Below, in pieces: positions 36,430 to 46,488 of a stretch of DNA of 64,000 bases. The notes beneath the pieces were generated by a model. That model made no database searches. It had not been told where the DNA came from and saw only the letters and a program-made list of their open reading frames with translations. The position numbers and the translations under genes were made by a program. Source of the stretch: Humibacillus xanthopallidus (GTDB lineage: Bacteria; Actinomycetota; Actinomycetes; Actinomycetales; Dermatophilaceae); assembly GCF_006717145.1 (NCBI RefSeq), contig NZ_VFQF01000002.1, forward strand, positions 1,116,001-1,180,000, given 5' to 3'. The stretch's first letter is position 1. The number at the start of each line of letters is the position of its first letter.

Positions 36430-36714
36430 TCAAGCCTCGGAGTCTCTGGATGACATACCGTCACGGCTCGCGCTGCGGACCCAGCGGCGCAGGGTGGACT
36501 CGTCTTCGTCGAGGAGGAGCGCGGCGCGAGCGAGGCCGGAGATCTGCACGAGCTGCGCTTGGCTGTGTCGGAACTCGGCTTCCGCGGCGTCCAACTTCTC
36601 CTGGGCGCGCTGCCGGCTCCGTGAGGCGGCCTCCACGGAGCGAAGCGCCTCGGTTTCGGCTCTCTGAGCGGCCAGAAGTCGCCGTCTGGACTCGCTATCG
36701 ACTGGGTGCCTCAT
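36430..36714 (-). CDS. small coiled-coil protein, 94 aa
   Basis: The ATG at 36714 follows GAGGAAGG. The product is a nearly continuous charged helix (residues 5-60, heptad-like), ending in a short segment that reads like a helix-turn-helix (LLLDEDESTLRRWVRSA). It is convergent with the cupin gene. Not recognised. Confidence 0.55.
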   Translation of the reverse strand: MRHPVDSESRRRLLAAQRAETEALRSVEAASRSRQRAQEKLDAAEAEFRHSQAQLVQISGLARAALLLDEDESTLRRWVRSASRDGMSSRDSEA

Positions 36715-37033
36715 TGGTAGGCCTTCCTCTCGAGTCTTCGAGGACAACGAGTGAGGGTCACCATGCACTGGAGCAGGCGTCGCTTTACTCGATGGGCGCT
36801 TGTGGGACGGTGCCGGGACAGGTGATGACGGTTGTGGCCTGAGTCCGGTGCCGATGTGGGAAAGACCCTCGCTCCCGTGTGCAGAGGATGGCGAAAGGCA
36901 GACGAGACCTGAACCTAAAGAGTGACCTGCGGACCACGAAGAAGCCCGAGTCGGGCTCCGCGCGTGGCCTTAGCCATCCCGGGCTCAGGATTGACGATGG
37001 CGCGGGCATTTCGGGCTCCTGAGGTGATCAGGG
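36715..37033. other. intergenic stretch with hairpin
   Basis: I see no gene here. A short perfect hairpin (AGCCC/GGGCT with a 5-base loop) lies at 36943-36957 and could end the helicase-operon transcript, which stops at 37034, or shield the next gene from it. Confidence 0.4.
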
Positions 37034-37987
37034 TCAATCCAGGCTGACACCCCAGGTCCGCGCCGTAGCGCGCCACTCAAGGCCCGGGGACGCGGGCCCA
37101 CGAAGAAAGATCAGCCGTACGAGGGCGCCGGGACGCGCCCCGTGTGGCACCTGCCCCGGGCGAAGCTGTGTGACCCAGACGTCGGGCTCGATCATTAGCC
37201 CCACGGAGCCGTTGGCGGCCGCGCGGAGCTTCAGGATCCTCCCAGTGACCGTGTCGGGGCGGTCCTCAGGACTCAGCCCCCAATGAGCGCCGCACTCAAG
37301 GCGCCTCCGGCAAAACCGGCACGCCGTCAGAGAAGGCGTTGCGGGGCCGCCGGCATCTCGTCGCGCGTTCGCGAGCCCGCGCAGCGCCCCAGCAATGTCG
37401 TCTGCGGTGAAGGGCACAGCGATCCGCCCTCGGGCCAAACTGACGATTTCCAGCCGCCGGGGCAGCTCGCCATACCGCACCTGGAACAGGTGCGCGTAGA
37501 GAAGCAGCTGCTGGCGAACCTGGACCGACGCGACAGCCTCCTCGTGGATGGTGGTCTTCAGATCGAGGACTGCCGTATCGCCATGTGCGATCACGACATC
37601 CGCGCGCCCACGCAGGCGGATAACTGAGTCCTCCATGGTTACCTCGCACTCGACGGCTTCGTCAGGGGCTTTCCCGAGGGCAGCGGCGAGGGCAGGCGCC
37701 GCGCGACGTAGCCGCGCGCGCGTGAGCACGCCGCGCTCAATGGAGGCTGCTCTGACGCCCGCCGCGTCGGCAGCCTTGTCGAAGGCGCCCATGAGGCCCA
37801 CGCCCGCGGGATCCGAGCGCGATAAGCCCTGCTGGATCCAGCGCCGGACGGCCTCATGAGCCAAGCTGCCCGCGTCCGCAGCCGCCCCAGCAGCAGCGGG
37901 AACGCTGCCGCTGGACGGGGACGCCGCTGCCGGGCATTGCGTGATCAGCCAGGCAGCGCTCGGGGAGAGCCACGCGTTGTTGTACAT
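37034..37987 (-). CDS. PD-(D/E)XK nuclease, last gene of the helicase operon
   Basis: The 317-residue protein has the RecB/Cas4-type nuclease signature: an early LAHEAVRRWI segment (about residue 44), GRADVVIAHG followed by AVLDLKTT (about 128-143; the D-x-K core) and then QLLLYAHLF (about 158; the QxxxY motif). Three or four cysteines near the C-terminus (CRFCRRRLECGAHW, about 226) may bind an iron-sulfur cluster or zinc, as in Cas4/AddB. It starts three bases after the helicase stop. It probably degrades or trims DNA opened by the helicase. Confidence 0.85.
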   Translation of the reverse strand: MYNNAWLSPSAAWLITQCPAAASPSSGSVPAAAGAAADAGSLAHEAVRRWIQQGLSRSDPAGVGLMGAFDKAADAAGVRAASIERGVLTRARLRRAAPALAAALGKAPDEAVECEVTMEDSVIRLRGRADVVIAHGDTAVLDLKTTIHEEAVASVQVRQQLLLYAHLFQVRYGELPRRLEIVSLARGRIAVPFTADDIAGALRGLANARRDAGGPATPSLTACRFCRRRLECGAHWGLSPEDRPDTVTGRILKLRAAANGSVGLMIEPDVWVTQLRPGQVPHGARPGALVRLIFLRGPASPGLEWRATARTWGVSLD

Positions 37988-37990
37988 CGG

Positions 37991-40900
37991 CTAAGCGCCA
38001 GCCTCCTCGATCATTTCGAGCACCCGGCCCGGCGAACGGTCGAGCGTGAAGGTGTCCACGAAGACGACCGCGTCTGTTGCGCTGTTGTTCTCGAGCTCGG
38101 CGTACGCGTCAGCGAGCCGCTCCGACATCAGGATCTCCTCGCTCCCCTCCAGGGGATGCTTAGCGACGATCCCGATGCGCCCGTGCAAACGGCTGTCGTA
38201 GACGGCCCCGGCTGCGGGCAGTCCCTCCACGACCTCGGCGCCCATACTTGCGCTCCACGTGCCGACCGCCGACCTCTCGCGCTCGAGATCGATCTCCAGG
38301 GGCGCACCGTTGAGCACACCGAACAGGTCGCTCGCCAGCCGCCAGTCGAGCAGCGCGTGATACGCCATGTTCCCGTAGTCCCTCAGGCACCTGTAGCAGG
38401 AAGCGGAGCACTCGCCAGAGTGCGGGCTCAAGGCCAGGTCACTCAGGTAGCGCTCCGCCCGGTCGAGTAGATCCGGGAGCACCTCCCGGGCAGCAAGGTG
38501 GGTGGCAAAGCCGGCACCGTTCTCCAGCGTGTCAGCGAGGAATGCGTACTGCGTTGGCTGCCCGTCAGCGCCCACACCGGAGTAGATGCCTGCAGCCAGC
38601 TCGAGCGGCTGAACGTCGAGGTACGTTGCGGCCACGCTGCGGAGCAGGAACGCCAGGCTGTACCACGCACCCCGGCGACCGTCGCCCACGTCCCGCACGC
38701 CGGAGGGCTGCAGCGACGTAGCCGCCTGGTTCAGCCGGATGCCTTCCTCAGCGAGGACCGACGACCGCGGGCCGAAGAACAGGAAGTCAGTCGGCTGCAC
38801 GGCTCCGAGGGCGACCAGGACCGGGTCGCCCTCGACTCGAGCTTGCCCGTACACCAGCTCGCGCCGGATGGCCTCCGTCGACAGGTAGCCGCCCCAGCTG
38901 TCCTGCGCCCGCCTGAAGGAGAACAAGTTGCCGCCGTTGTCATTAATGACGAAACGCCTGCCCGGACCCCCGAACGCGACGGACCTGGTTCCCGCAACAT
39001 CCTGACGGTCCAGCAGGTGGAGGTCGGGGAGAGCCCGAGCAGCCATGGCTCTTGCCGTCCACGCGAAGTTGCCGTCGAAGTCGCGCTTCTTGCCCGCCCG
39101 GAAGCCGAGCGGCTCCCGCAGGGTCATGCCGCTGTAATGGGAGGGCCCGGAGCCGCAGCGGGGGCAGGTATTGCCGTCGGCATGCTCGCCCTCGCCGAGG
39201 TACGAGCAGGCTCGGCAGATCGCGATCTGCCGGGCAGGGCCGAGGGGGTCTGCTTCAGCGACTGGCTCATCTCCTCCTGGCCGGAAGGACGCGATGCCCA
39301 CCGCCGGGTAGACGCTCCCGTCCCGGACGACCTCGCTCAGCGGCGCGAACGAGCCGACAGCCATCGCGAGGTCACGATCGATCGTGTTCGCAGGCGGCCA
39401 CGGGTAGTTGCGCTTTGGGCGGGACAGGTGCAGGTACCTGACACTGGTCGGGAAGCCAAACATGGGGAGCACGCCATGCTCCGCCAGGCGCTGGCTCAGG
39501 TCCTCATGCCCCGTGGGGCTGGTCGCCGCCTGCTCGACCTTATCGACGAGCTCATCGAGGGTGAGGCGCCCCAGTGTGTCTGCTGACCCGGCGAGTGGTG
39601 TCCGGTCAGCGAGGTGCCTGGCAGCGTTCAGCACCTCGTCGCTGTGGACGCTGAGCCACGCCTCGAGCGGCTTGCGCAGGCGTGTCCACTCGTCGGTCCG
39701 GCCGAACGCGCCGTGGACGTTCGACGTGAAGTCGATCTTCAGGCCGGCGCGAAAGGCTTCAGCAGAGATGTCGCTCATCGCCAAGCGCAGCACCTCAGCC
39801 CGCAAACAGCGCAGGAAGATCTGATCCCTGTCGGGTGTCAGGTAGGGGGCAGGCGTCGGATCGTTCGTGATTGCCGCCGGGTTGTCGAAGTAGTACTCGT
39901 CATGGCTCCGGCCGCGGCAGACGGTGAGGGCAACTGCGACCGGGTTGTCGCGCCGTCCTGCGCGTCCGACCCGCTGCTGGTAGTTGAACCTGGTGGGAGG
40001 CATATTGCCCAGGACTACGACCGAGAGCGCCCCGATGTCGACGCCCGCCTCCATGGTTGTGGTCACGGACAGCAGGTCCACCGCCGCCGCTCTCGGGTTC
40101 TCCCCGTCGATGAACACGCCCTGGAAGCGTGCCTGCCGGGCCTGCGCATCGACTCGGTCTGTCTGCCCTGTCAGCTCCGCGCACACCATGCGGAAGCGCC
40201 CGGCCCCGGTGACCGCCTTCCACGCGTAGTAGTCCTCGCCGTGCTGCACGGGCACTGACTCGGCAGGCAGCTGACGCGCGCACTTGGTGCAGTAACCGCC
40301 TACCCGGTTCAGGTGCTGGCGCTTGCAGGAGGCGCAGACCCAGGCGCGGCCGGTGCTGGGCCTGATGCACACCTGCTCAGGGTCGATGACGTACTGGACG
40401 ATGGCGCTGCCGCTGCCGGCCGCCACGAGCGCGCGCAGTTCTTGCGGCTCGGGGCCGCCGTGCTCGTGGATGCGCCGCCAGAGCTCCTTTAGCCGTGGTG
40501 TCGGCTCGTCGCGCCCCTCCCGGTTGCCGCGGAAGCGCCGCTGGTCGGCGAGCGCGCGCAAAGCAGCCCTCACATGCCCGAGTGCGTCATCTGGGATGGC
40601 GTCGGCGGGCTTGTCGTCAGTCGCGAGCGCAAGCCAGCCCAGCCCCAGCGACTCGAAGTCGCGCCCAGCTCCCGAGAACAGGCCCTGCAGCAGCTCACTG
40701 AACAGCGACGCGGTGATCCTCTCGAGGAGGCCCCGCTCAGCATCGTCCAGGTCTGCCCGCGGCCGGGGCGGGGTGGTGCTCCAGTCGTACAGGGCGCCCC
40801 AGTGACCCGACGGGTGATCATTCAGGGAGGCATGGGGACCGCCTGGGTTCACACCCATCGACAGCAGCTCCGCGGATAGGTCCGCGGTCAGGGCCTTGAG

Positions 40901-43459
40901 GGTCGGTGCCCGGCACAGCCTGGCGACCAGGACCGGCTCGTCCGCGGGGTCGCGGTTCGGCTCCCCCTCCCACAGCGACTGCAGCGAACTCCAGGTGGCG
41001 GGATCCTTCTCGCGGAGCCGCGCGACGGCTGCCCAGCTCTCACCCGTCCGGACTTGCCGACGCACGTGCGCTTCAGCGAGCTCGACGTCGCGGGCCGAGT
41101 CCTCATGCCGGGTGAGGCGCTCGAAGAGGAGGAGGCGCAGCAGGTCCTGGTAGTGCCGGAGGCCGAGACCGGAGGAGAGCTTGGCCGCGTCCTGGCGGCT
41201 GTCGGTGAAAACGATCATCTTGCGCTCGCGGTCGGGGAGGTCTGCCGCAAGCTCGGTCGTTAGCACCTGGTTGATCTTCTCGAAACCGGTCCGCATGCCG
41301 CGGATGGGGGACCGCTGACGGCCGGAGTCGGGGAGGCGCAGGCGGCGTGCGCCTTCGCCGTACTTGATCTCCCAGTCGTCGCCGCATGCAGGGCACTTCG
41401 TCGGGAAAGGCTCCAAGGTCTGAGGGTCCTGCTGGAACCCGTCCTTGACCCGAGGAGAGGTGACGTGGAACGCCCAGCCGGTGTGCTTGCCCCTCGCGCG
41501 CCGGAGCCAGCCGCGCCCAGGATCCAGAACGCTCGGGCGGAAGGCGTAATCCACCCCCTCATTCCCCGCATCCCAGTCCGTGCTGTCGAGTTCCGTCAGC
41601 GACTCAACGGGACGCGGCCAGTACACGAGGTAGTTCCATGCGCGGCGTTCCAGCTGCACCTGGTCAGGCAGCTTGGCCAGGTCCGGCACGTCAGCAAGCA
41701 GAGCGACGCCCTCAGGCGGGAACGCTTGGGTGAGACCCGCAGTGACGAAGCCGCCTAGGAACACGTCGCCGCAGTTCTGGCAGTAGTGCAGCTCGAGGAC
41801 CCGGCTGCCGCAGTTCGGCTCGCACCGGGTCGCCGGCTCGGAGAACAGCCGCCCGACCGTCCTGCCGTCGTAGGTCCCGTCCGGGATGTTCGGGCAGGAC
41901 GGGTCCGTGCACGCCCACACCCCGGGCACGTTGCGGAAGAACATGTGCGCCCTCAGCCTCGGGTCGCCGGCGGTCGGCTCCTCGGCGATGCCTCTGAGCA
42001 CACGCTCGAGGGCCAGCCGTGCCTCGTCCGCTGTCGAGGCTGCCGGGAAGGTGGCACTGGCCACCTCGGCAAGGGTCTTGGCCGAGGTTGCCGGCCCGTT
42101 CAGGAAGGCGCGCCGGATGGTGTCGGTCAGCCCGGCGGTGCGCGCCCGCGCTGCGGCCTCGGTGGCCGGCGAGCCGGGGTCAGCCATGGCTGCCACATCT
42201 AGGGCTGCGGCTACCGGTGCGGAAGCCGGCATGAGCGTCTCGCCGGGGATGAAGTCGAAGCTGGAGCTGTCGGCGCCGAAGAAGTCTTGCAGGTACCCGC
42301 GGTCGCGGGCGGGATCCAGCGAGGCCGAGGCGGCGAGGATCCGCAGTTGTTCGGGATGGTCGGTGAGCCCGAGCCGGGATTTCAGCGAACGGATGAGGTA
42401 GCTGATTTCTGTGCCAGAGGTGCCGCGGTACATGTGCAGCTCGTCGACCACCAGTGTGAAGCGCCGCTTGTTGCGGTCGGCCCCGAGCCACTGGCGTGTC
42501 GAGTCGAAGAAGTGGCCGTCGCGCTCGCGCAGCAGCATCACGTTCAGCATCGAGTAGTTGGTGATGAGCACGTCAGGGGGCGCGTCGGCCATGTCCCACC
42601 GGGAGCGCATCTCCGCGCCGTCGAGGCGGGGCACGAAGAACCGCGCGTCCTCCATGCCCTGCTCACCGGCGAGCTCTCGCGCCTGGGCACCCCGGGTCTC
42701 CGTCGCCAACAAGTAACGCCGGAGCTCGCGCACCGCTCGGAAGTTGCTCCGGCCTCCCGTGACCGGTGTAGCGCCGGTGTAGCGGCCGAAGTAGAAGCGG
42801 TGCCCACGCCGGTTCCGGTTGAGCCACTCCCGGGCTGCGTCACTGTCCAGCGCCTTGCGCAGTCTGGTCAGCTGGTCGTCCACGAGCGCGTTCATGGGGT
42901 AGAGCACCAGGGCGCGGACGGCCTGCGGACGGCCCGACTCACCGGCACGTTGGGAGACGAAGTCGGCGCCATCCGCACGCCACCACGCTGATCCGGTCCG
43001 CGCGGGGGTGCCTCCCCATTCCTGTGACTCCTCCAGCAGGCTGGCGAGGACCGGCAGAAGGAACGACTCCGTCTTGCCCGACCCGGTCCCCGCCGTGATG
43101 ACGGGATGGCGCCCGCGCTGCATACCGGTGGCGAGCGCCTGCTCCTGGTGCGTGTAAAGCGGGCGGCCGGGTGGTAGCAGGCCGCATTCGGCGAAGTCAG
43201 CCAGCTCAAGGGGTGCGCCAGCCGTTGCAACGGAACTTGCGAGATCCCGGGCGGCGGTGGCGTACTCCGGGCGCAGCTCGAGTAGCGGCTCGCGCCAAGC
43301 ACCGCCGTCGCGGTTGAGCAGGGCCATGCGCTCATCCTGCAGCCGGACGTCCGCCAGGCCGAACGGGGTGTTGTAGTACCGGAAGTAGACGTCGCGGAGA
43401 CGCTCGAACGTCCCGCTGGGGTCGAGGACTCGCGGCGTCGTCGCTTCAAGCATATCCAT
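37991..43459 (-). CDS. giant SF2 helicase with DUF1998 region (DruE-like)
   Basis: This is an 1822-residue helicase. The ATG at 43459 follows GAGGAAG and overlaps the upstream stop by 14 bases. The RecA1 domain has Walker A GTGSGKTE (about 124), ALVLYPMNALVDDQ and the box VVDELHMYRG (about 339). RecA2 ends with the arginine-finger motif YQQRVGRAGRRDN. Four Cys clusters are dispersed (CTDPSCPN/CEPNCGSR/CQNCGD; CPACGDD; CASCKRQHL/CTKCARQ; CRACSYL/CPRCGSG). The C-terminal CSASCYRCLRDYGNMAYH is the DUF1998 signature. Size and layout match Druantia DruE and, at larger scale, YprA/MrfA helicases. It should translocate on DNA. Confidence 0.9.
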   Translation of the reverse strand: MDMLEATTPRVLDPSGTFERLRDVYFRYYNTPFGLADVRLQDERMALLNRDGGAWREPLLELRPEYATAARDLASSVATAGAPLELADFAECGLLPPGRPLYTHQEQALATGMQRGRHPVITAGTGSGKTESFLLPVLASLLEESQEWGGTPARTGSAWWRADGADFVSQRAGESGRPQAVRALVLYPMNALVDDQLTRLRKALDSDAAREWLNRNRRGHRFYFGRYTGATPVTGGRSNFRAVRELRRYLLATETRGAQARELAGEQGMEDARFFVPRLDGAEMRSRWDMADAPPDVLITNYSMLNVMLLRERDGHFFDSTRQWLGADRNKRRFTLVVDELHMYRGTSGTEISYLIRSLKSRLGLTDHPEQLRILAASASLDPARDRGYLQDFFGADSSSFDFIPGETLMPASAPVAAALDVAAMADPGSPATEAAARARTAGLTDTIRRAFLNGPATSAKTLAEVASATFPAASTADEARLALERVLRGIAEEPTAGDPRLRAHMFFRNVPGVWACTDPSCPNIPDGTYDGRTVGRLFSEPATRCEPNCGSRVLELHYCQNCGDVFLGGFVTAGLTQAFPPEGVALLADVPDLAKLPDQVQLERRAWNYLVYWPRPVESLTELDSTDWDAGNEGVDYAFRPSVLDPGRGWLRRARGKHTGWAFHVTSPRVKDGFQQDPQTLEPFPTKCPACGDDWEIKYGEGARRLRLPDSGRQRSPIRGMRTGFEKINQVLTTELAADLPDRERKMIVFTDSRQDAAKLSSGLGLRHYQDLLRLLLFERLTRHEDSARDVELAEAHVRRQVRTGESWAAVARLREKDPATWSSLQSLWEGEPNRDPADEPVLVARLCRAPTLKALTADLSAELLSMGVNPGGPHASLNDHPSGHWGALYDWSTTPPRPRADLDDAERGLLERITASLFSELLQGLFSGAGRDFESLGLGWLALATDDKPADAIPDDALGHVRAALRALADQRRFRGNREGRDEPTPRLKELWRRIHEHGGPEPQELRALVAAGSGSAIVQYVIDPEQVCIRPSTGRAWVCASCKRQHLNRVGGYCTKCARQLPAESVPVQHGEDYYAWKAVTGAGRFRMVCAELTGQTDRVDAQARQARFQGVFIDGENPRAAAVDLLSVTTTMEAGVDIGALSVVVLGNMPPTRFNYQQRVGRAGRRDNPVAVALTVCRGRSHDEYYFDNPAAITNDPTPAPYLTPDRDQIFLRCLRAEVLRLAMSDISAEAFRAGLKIDFTSNVHGAFGRTDEWTRLRKPLEAWLSVHSDEVLNAARHLADRTPLAGSADTLGRLTLDELVDKVEQAATSPTGHEDLSQRLAEHGVLPMFGFPTSVRYLHLSRPKRNYPWPPANTIDRDLAMAVGSFAPLSEVVRDGSVYPAVGIASFRPGGDEPVAEADPLGPARQIAICRACSYLGEGEHADGNTCPRCGSGPSHYSGMTLREPLGFRAGKKRDFDGNFAWTARAMAARALPDLHLLDRQDVAGTRSVAFGGPGRRFVINDNGGNLFSFRRAQDSWGGYLSTEAIRRELVYGQARVEGDPVLVALGAVQPTDFLFFGPRSSVLAEEGIRLNQAATSLQPSGVRDVGDGRRGAWYSLAFLLRSVAATYLDVQPLELAAGIYSGVGADGQPTQYAFLADTLENGAGFATHLAAREVLPDLLDRAERYLSDLALSPHSGECSASCYRCLRDYGNMAYHALLDWRLASDLFGVLNGAPLEIDLERERSAVGTWSASMGAEVVEGLPAAGAVYDSRLHGRIGIVAKHPLEGSEEILMSERLADAYAELENNSATDAVVFVDTFTLDRSPGRVLEMIEEAGA

Positions 43460-44390
43460 GGGTTGCTTCCTCGATCTCTTGGAGTAGGGACGCAGCCACC
43501 GCTCGGGCAACAGCGCGCGGGACATTGCGGTAGGCCAGGTTCTCCGCCTTCTCGCTCACCCGCGGGGGGAGGCCAGAGCACAGCGTTAGGACACGGGCCT
43601 GAAGAGCAGGCAGCGGGGCGCCGAAGTCGACGAAGACCGTGCCGACTTCGCCGCGCCCGGATCCCTCCTCCGGCCGCCAGGACAGGCAGGAGGTCCGGGT
43701 GCGGGCCAGCTCAAGGAAGGTGCCTTCCGCCAGAGCGATGCGGTACCAGGAGCCGCCGCGGACGGTCCGGTGCTCGCGCCGGCCGTTTGCCTCGAAGGAG
43801 TAGAGCCCGTCCGGGAACTCGAGGGCCATTGCTGAGTGCTTCGCCCAATCGTTAGGGCGGGGGCCGATGCGGCGCTCGAGCGTGTCATTGTGCGCTGCTG
43901 GAGGCGCGGTCAGGTCGCCCATCGCGATGGAGCGAAGCGCCGCTGCGCCGCGGCGCGCGAAGCAGCCGGCGTAGGCGACTCCACTGGCGGCAGCGGCGTC
44001 GCGTAGCTCCGCGGGGGAGTCGAACTGGATGAAGACCGGGGCCGGCAAGCGCAGCGCGCAGCCGTCATCCTCATCCGCCATCTGCGCGACGTACACGTCC
44101 GTCCCTGCCAGTGCGTCCACCAGCCCGGGGCGGCGGGCGCCGGCGAGCACAGCGACGCCGTCCCCGCACGGGAGCCGGACGACCGCGGGCGAGGCAACGC
44201 TCCACCTGCCGCCGATCCAGTCCACCTCGGCGTGGCCGAGTGCGCTCAGGTCACGCATCCACAGGCCGAAGGCCTTCCTAGTCAGACTGCGCCCGCGGGT
44301 CTGGCCGAGCCATTCAGCCCGGGCTCTGAGGTCCCGGATCGACCCGTCGCCGGTCTCGCTCATCCAGGCAAGCAGCAGCTCACCGCTCAT
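43446..44390 (-). CDS. unrecognised protein 2 of the helicase operon, 314 aa
   Basis: The ATG at 44390 overlaps the upstream stop by 11 bases, and the stop overlaps the helicase start by 14. The first 65 residues look like a winged helix (TRKAFGLWMRDLSALGHAEVDW), and the middle reads as mixed alpha/beta (VFIQFDSPAELRDAAA). Near residue 195 there is SMALEFPDGLYSFEANGRREHRTVRGGSWYRIAL. I find no nuclease or ATPase motif. The strict coupling suggests a stoichiometric partner of the helicase. Confidence 0.65.
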   Translation of the reverse strand: MSGELLLAWMSETGDGSIRDLRARAEWLGQTRGRSLTRKAFGLWMRDLSALGHAEVDWIGGRWSVASPAVVRLPCGDGVAVLAGARRPGLVDALAGTDVYVAQMADEDDGCALRLPAPVFIQFDSPAELRDAAAASGVAYAGCFARRGAAALRSIAMGDLTAPPAAHNDTLERRIGPRPNDWAKHSAMALEFPDGLYSFEANGRREHRTVRGGSWYRIALAEGTFLELARTRTSCLSWRPEEGSGRGEVGTVFVDFGAPLPALQARVLTLCSGLPPRVSEKAENLAYRNVPRAVARAVAASLLQEIEEATHGYA

Positions 44391-46488
44391 GTGCCAGCCT
44401 CCACGCGCGTGCGTACAGGGCCCACAGGCCCGCCTCAGCGTCGCCGGGTGCCGGGGCCGCCGGGCCTGTGAGCTGCGCCCACACCCGGCTCGCCTCGGGG
44501 GTGATCCGCCGGAACTCAGGCGCGAGCCGGCGCAGCAGGATGGGTGGCCCCCAGCCCAGGCGGCGCTTCTGGACCAGCCACGCTGCCGACTCCGGCCGGT
44601 CGGTCTCGTAGAACATGCTCTGGAGGCCCACGCTCGCAAGCACGGGCGCGGGGGCAGGCTCGGGGGCCTGGGTGCAAGTCCCGTCGCGGTGCAGCCACCA
44701 CGATTCGGATGCACCGCGCCGCACAAGGAGGGGCTCGGTGTCCCCGGTGCACTCCGGCGCGTTCGCTCCGCAGATGCCTGCCGGGCTCGGGCTGGCAGCC
44801 AACATCCCAGAGTCTGCCTTCCAGGACAGGCTCCCGGTCCCGGCCGCCGGGCCCTCAGCCGGGCTGCGGCGAAGGACTGTGAAGCGCAGTGACTCCCCGT
44901 CAGCCTCGATGCGATGCTCGCCGGGCTCGATGCCGGACAGGACCGACAGCGGAATCGGGAACCCTGAGGCCTTGAACTCCTGACTGACCCCGTCGAGGAC
45001 GGCAATCACCTGCCGGGGCTCCTCAGCCACAGGCAGAAGCAGATCCGGCTCGCCGCCAGCCAGGTAGCAGCCCTGGGCCACTGAGCGGACCAAAGGTAGG
45101 CCGAAGCCGAGCCGGGGCCGGGCAGTGACCACCGGGCGCAGGGCCCGCTTCATGTGCCCAGGAAGGACGGCCAGCGCTTCGTTCAGCTTGTCCCGGTCTG
45201 AGAAACGAACCTTGCGGAAGATGACGAAGCCCTCGAGCAGCGGTTCACCCGGTGGCTGCTGCAGGATCCGCCAGCCGTCATCAGCCGCTTGGTCCAAGGC
45301 CGCCCGCACCGTGGCGGCCAGTTCCGGGTGCACGCCGAGCAGGAGCTCGCTGTACGGCTCAACACCATCGCCTGAGACCCATCCACCCGCCTCGGCATCC
45401 TGCCGCAGGGCGACGAGCCGGGAAGCGTGGAACTCGGCGGTGACGCCGTCACCATGCAAACGGAACCCTTCCTCGACCGCGGCCCCAGTTGGCACCGGGG
45501 CGCCGGCGAGGGTTGCGTACTGGCCGAACGCGGGGGGCTTGACCGGTGTACTGCACTCCCGGCCCCCGACACGCCCCGAGAGGGCCATTCCTGCTGGCTG
45601 CATGGCACCCGCGAGGACCCACTGTCCCTGCCAGTCGTCCAGGTCCAGCACAAGCCGCACGTCGAGGTGGCGGCGTCCTTCCGGCGTGACGACATGCCCG
45701 TCCCACGAGGCAGCCAGGCCCGCGATGATCGGGGCTAGCATCGCGGAGAGCGACTCGTCCTCCAGCGCGGTGCGCAGCGTGTCACTCAGGGTCTGGTGAC
45801 GGACCGCCCACAGCCGCAGGTAGCTGAGAAGCGCTGCCTCGGCAGGAACGCCACGGTCGGCGACCCCGATGGCAGCGAAGAAGCGCGTCAGCAAGGCCTT
45901 GTCCGAGGCGCGCACGAGAGCCTGGCTCAGTGGGTAGCCGATGTTCGTCCAGTGCGGGTGGCTGCGGACGGTAGAGATGCCGAACTCACCGTCGCTGCGG
46001 CACATCCAGTCGTGCAGCTCCCGCCACATCGGCACGACGTCGCGCTCGAACGCGTGGAGCATGCTGAACCGCGCCGTCTCCACCTCGCCAGCGTCACCGC
46101 CGGGCAGGAGGGCCTGGGCCATCCGCAGGTAGTAGTTGGCAGCGGACGCTTGGGTGTCCCGGCGCATGCGGGTCGCGGCCAGGACGGTTAGGGCGAGCAC
46201 CGGCAAGGTGGGTGGGGGGCCCGTGGGGTGGCTACGCCAGGCCGCCCGTAGACCCCGCAGGCTGGCAAACATGTTGCCGCCATCGGTAAGGCGGACAAAC
46301 GAGAGGACAGCATGCGCCAAGCTCTCGGCTGCGCCTGACCCCGGCACTTCAGGCGCCACGCGCTCCAACTCATCGTCCGCAGCGAAGAAAACGACTGGAG
46401 TTCCGGGCCTGCTGAAGAACACCTCCGCAAGGAGGCGCTGCCATTCGTTGTACCCCAACTCGGCCGGGGCTTGCCTACTCGTGCTCAT
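44380..46488 (-). CDS. unrecognised protein 1 of the helicase operon, 702 aa
   Basis: This is the first gene of the operon, with an ATG at 46488 after GGGTGGA. The 702-residue product has a helical N-terminal third, a beta-rich middle with Gly turns, and a C-terminal domain with scattered Trp/Arg. Four cysteines near residues 570-610 (CGANAPEC, CTQ) might bind zinc. No Walker box, nuclease or methylase motif was found. It is not DruA-D, DruF, DruG or DruH as far as I can recognise. It could be a target-recognition or scaffold subunit for the helicase. Confidence 0.65.
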   Translation of the reverse strand: MSTSRQAPAELGYNEWQRLLAEVFFSRPGTPVVFFAADDELERVAPEVPGSGAAESLAHAVLSFVRLTDGGNMFASLRGLRAAWRSHPTGPPPTLPVLALTVLAATRMRRDTQASAANYYLRMAQALLPGGDAGEVETARFSMLHAFERDVVPMWRELHDWMCRSDGEFGISTVRSHPHWTNIGYPLSQALVRASDKALLTRFFAAIGVADRGVPAEAALLSYLRLWAVRHQTLSDTLRTALEDESLSAMLAPIIAGLAASWDGHVVTPEGRRHLDVRLVLDLDDWQGQWVLAGAMQPAGMALSGRVGGRECSTPVKPPAFGQYATLAGAPVPTGAAVEEGFRLHGDGVTAEFHASRLVALRQDAEAGGWVSGDGVEPYSELLLGVHPELAATVRAALDQAADDGWRILQQPPGEPLLEGFVIFRKVRFSDRDKLNEALAVLPGHMKRALRPVVTARPRLGFGLPLVRSVAQGCYLAGGEPDLLLPVAEEPRQVIAVLDGVSQEFKASGFPIPLSVLSGIEPGEHRIEADGESLRFTVLRRSPAEGPAAGTGSLSWKADSGMLAASPSPAGICGANAPECTGDTEPLLVRRGASESWWLHRDGTCTQAPEPAPAPVLASVGLQSMFYETDRPESAAWLVQKRRLGWGPPILLRRLAPEFRRITPEASRVWAQLTGPAAPAPGDAEAGLWALYARAWRLAHER

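Noticed and set aside
37034..46488. Complete DISARM system
   Set aside because: DISARM needs separate DrmA and DrmB, a DrmC PLD protein and a methyltransferase; here the helicase is one chain and no PLD or linked methyltransferase is in the operon.
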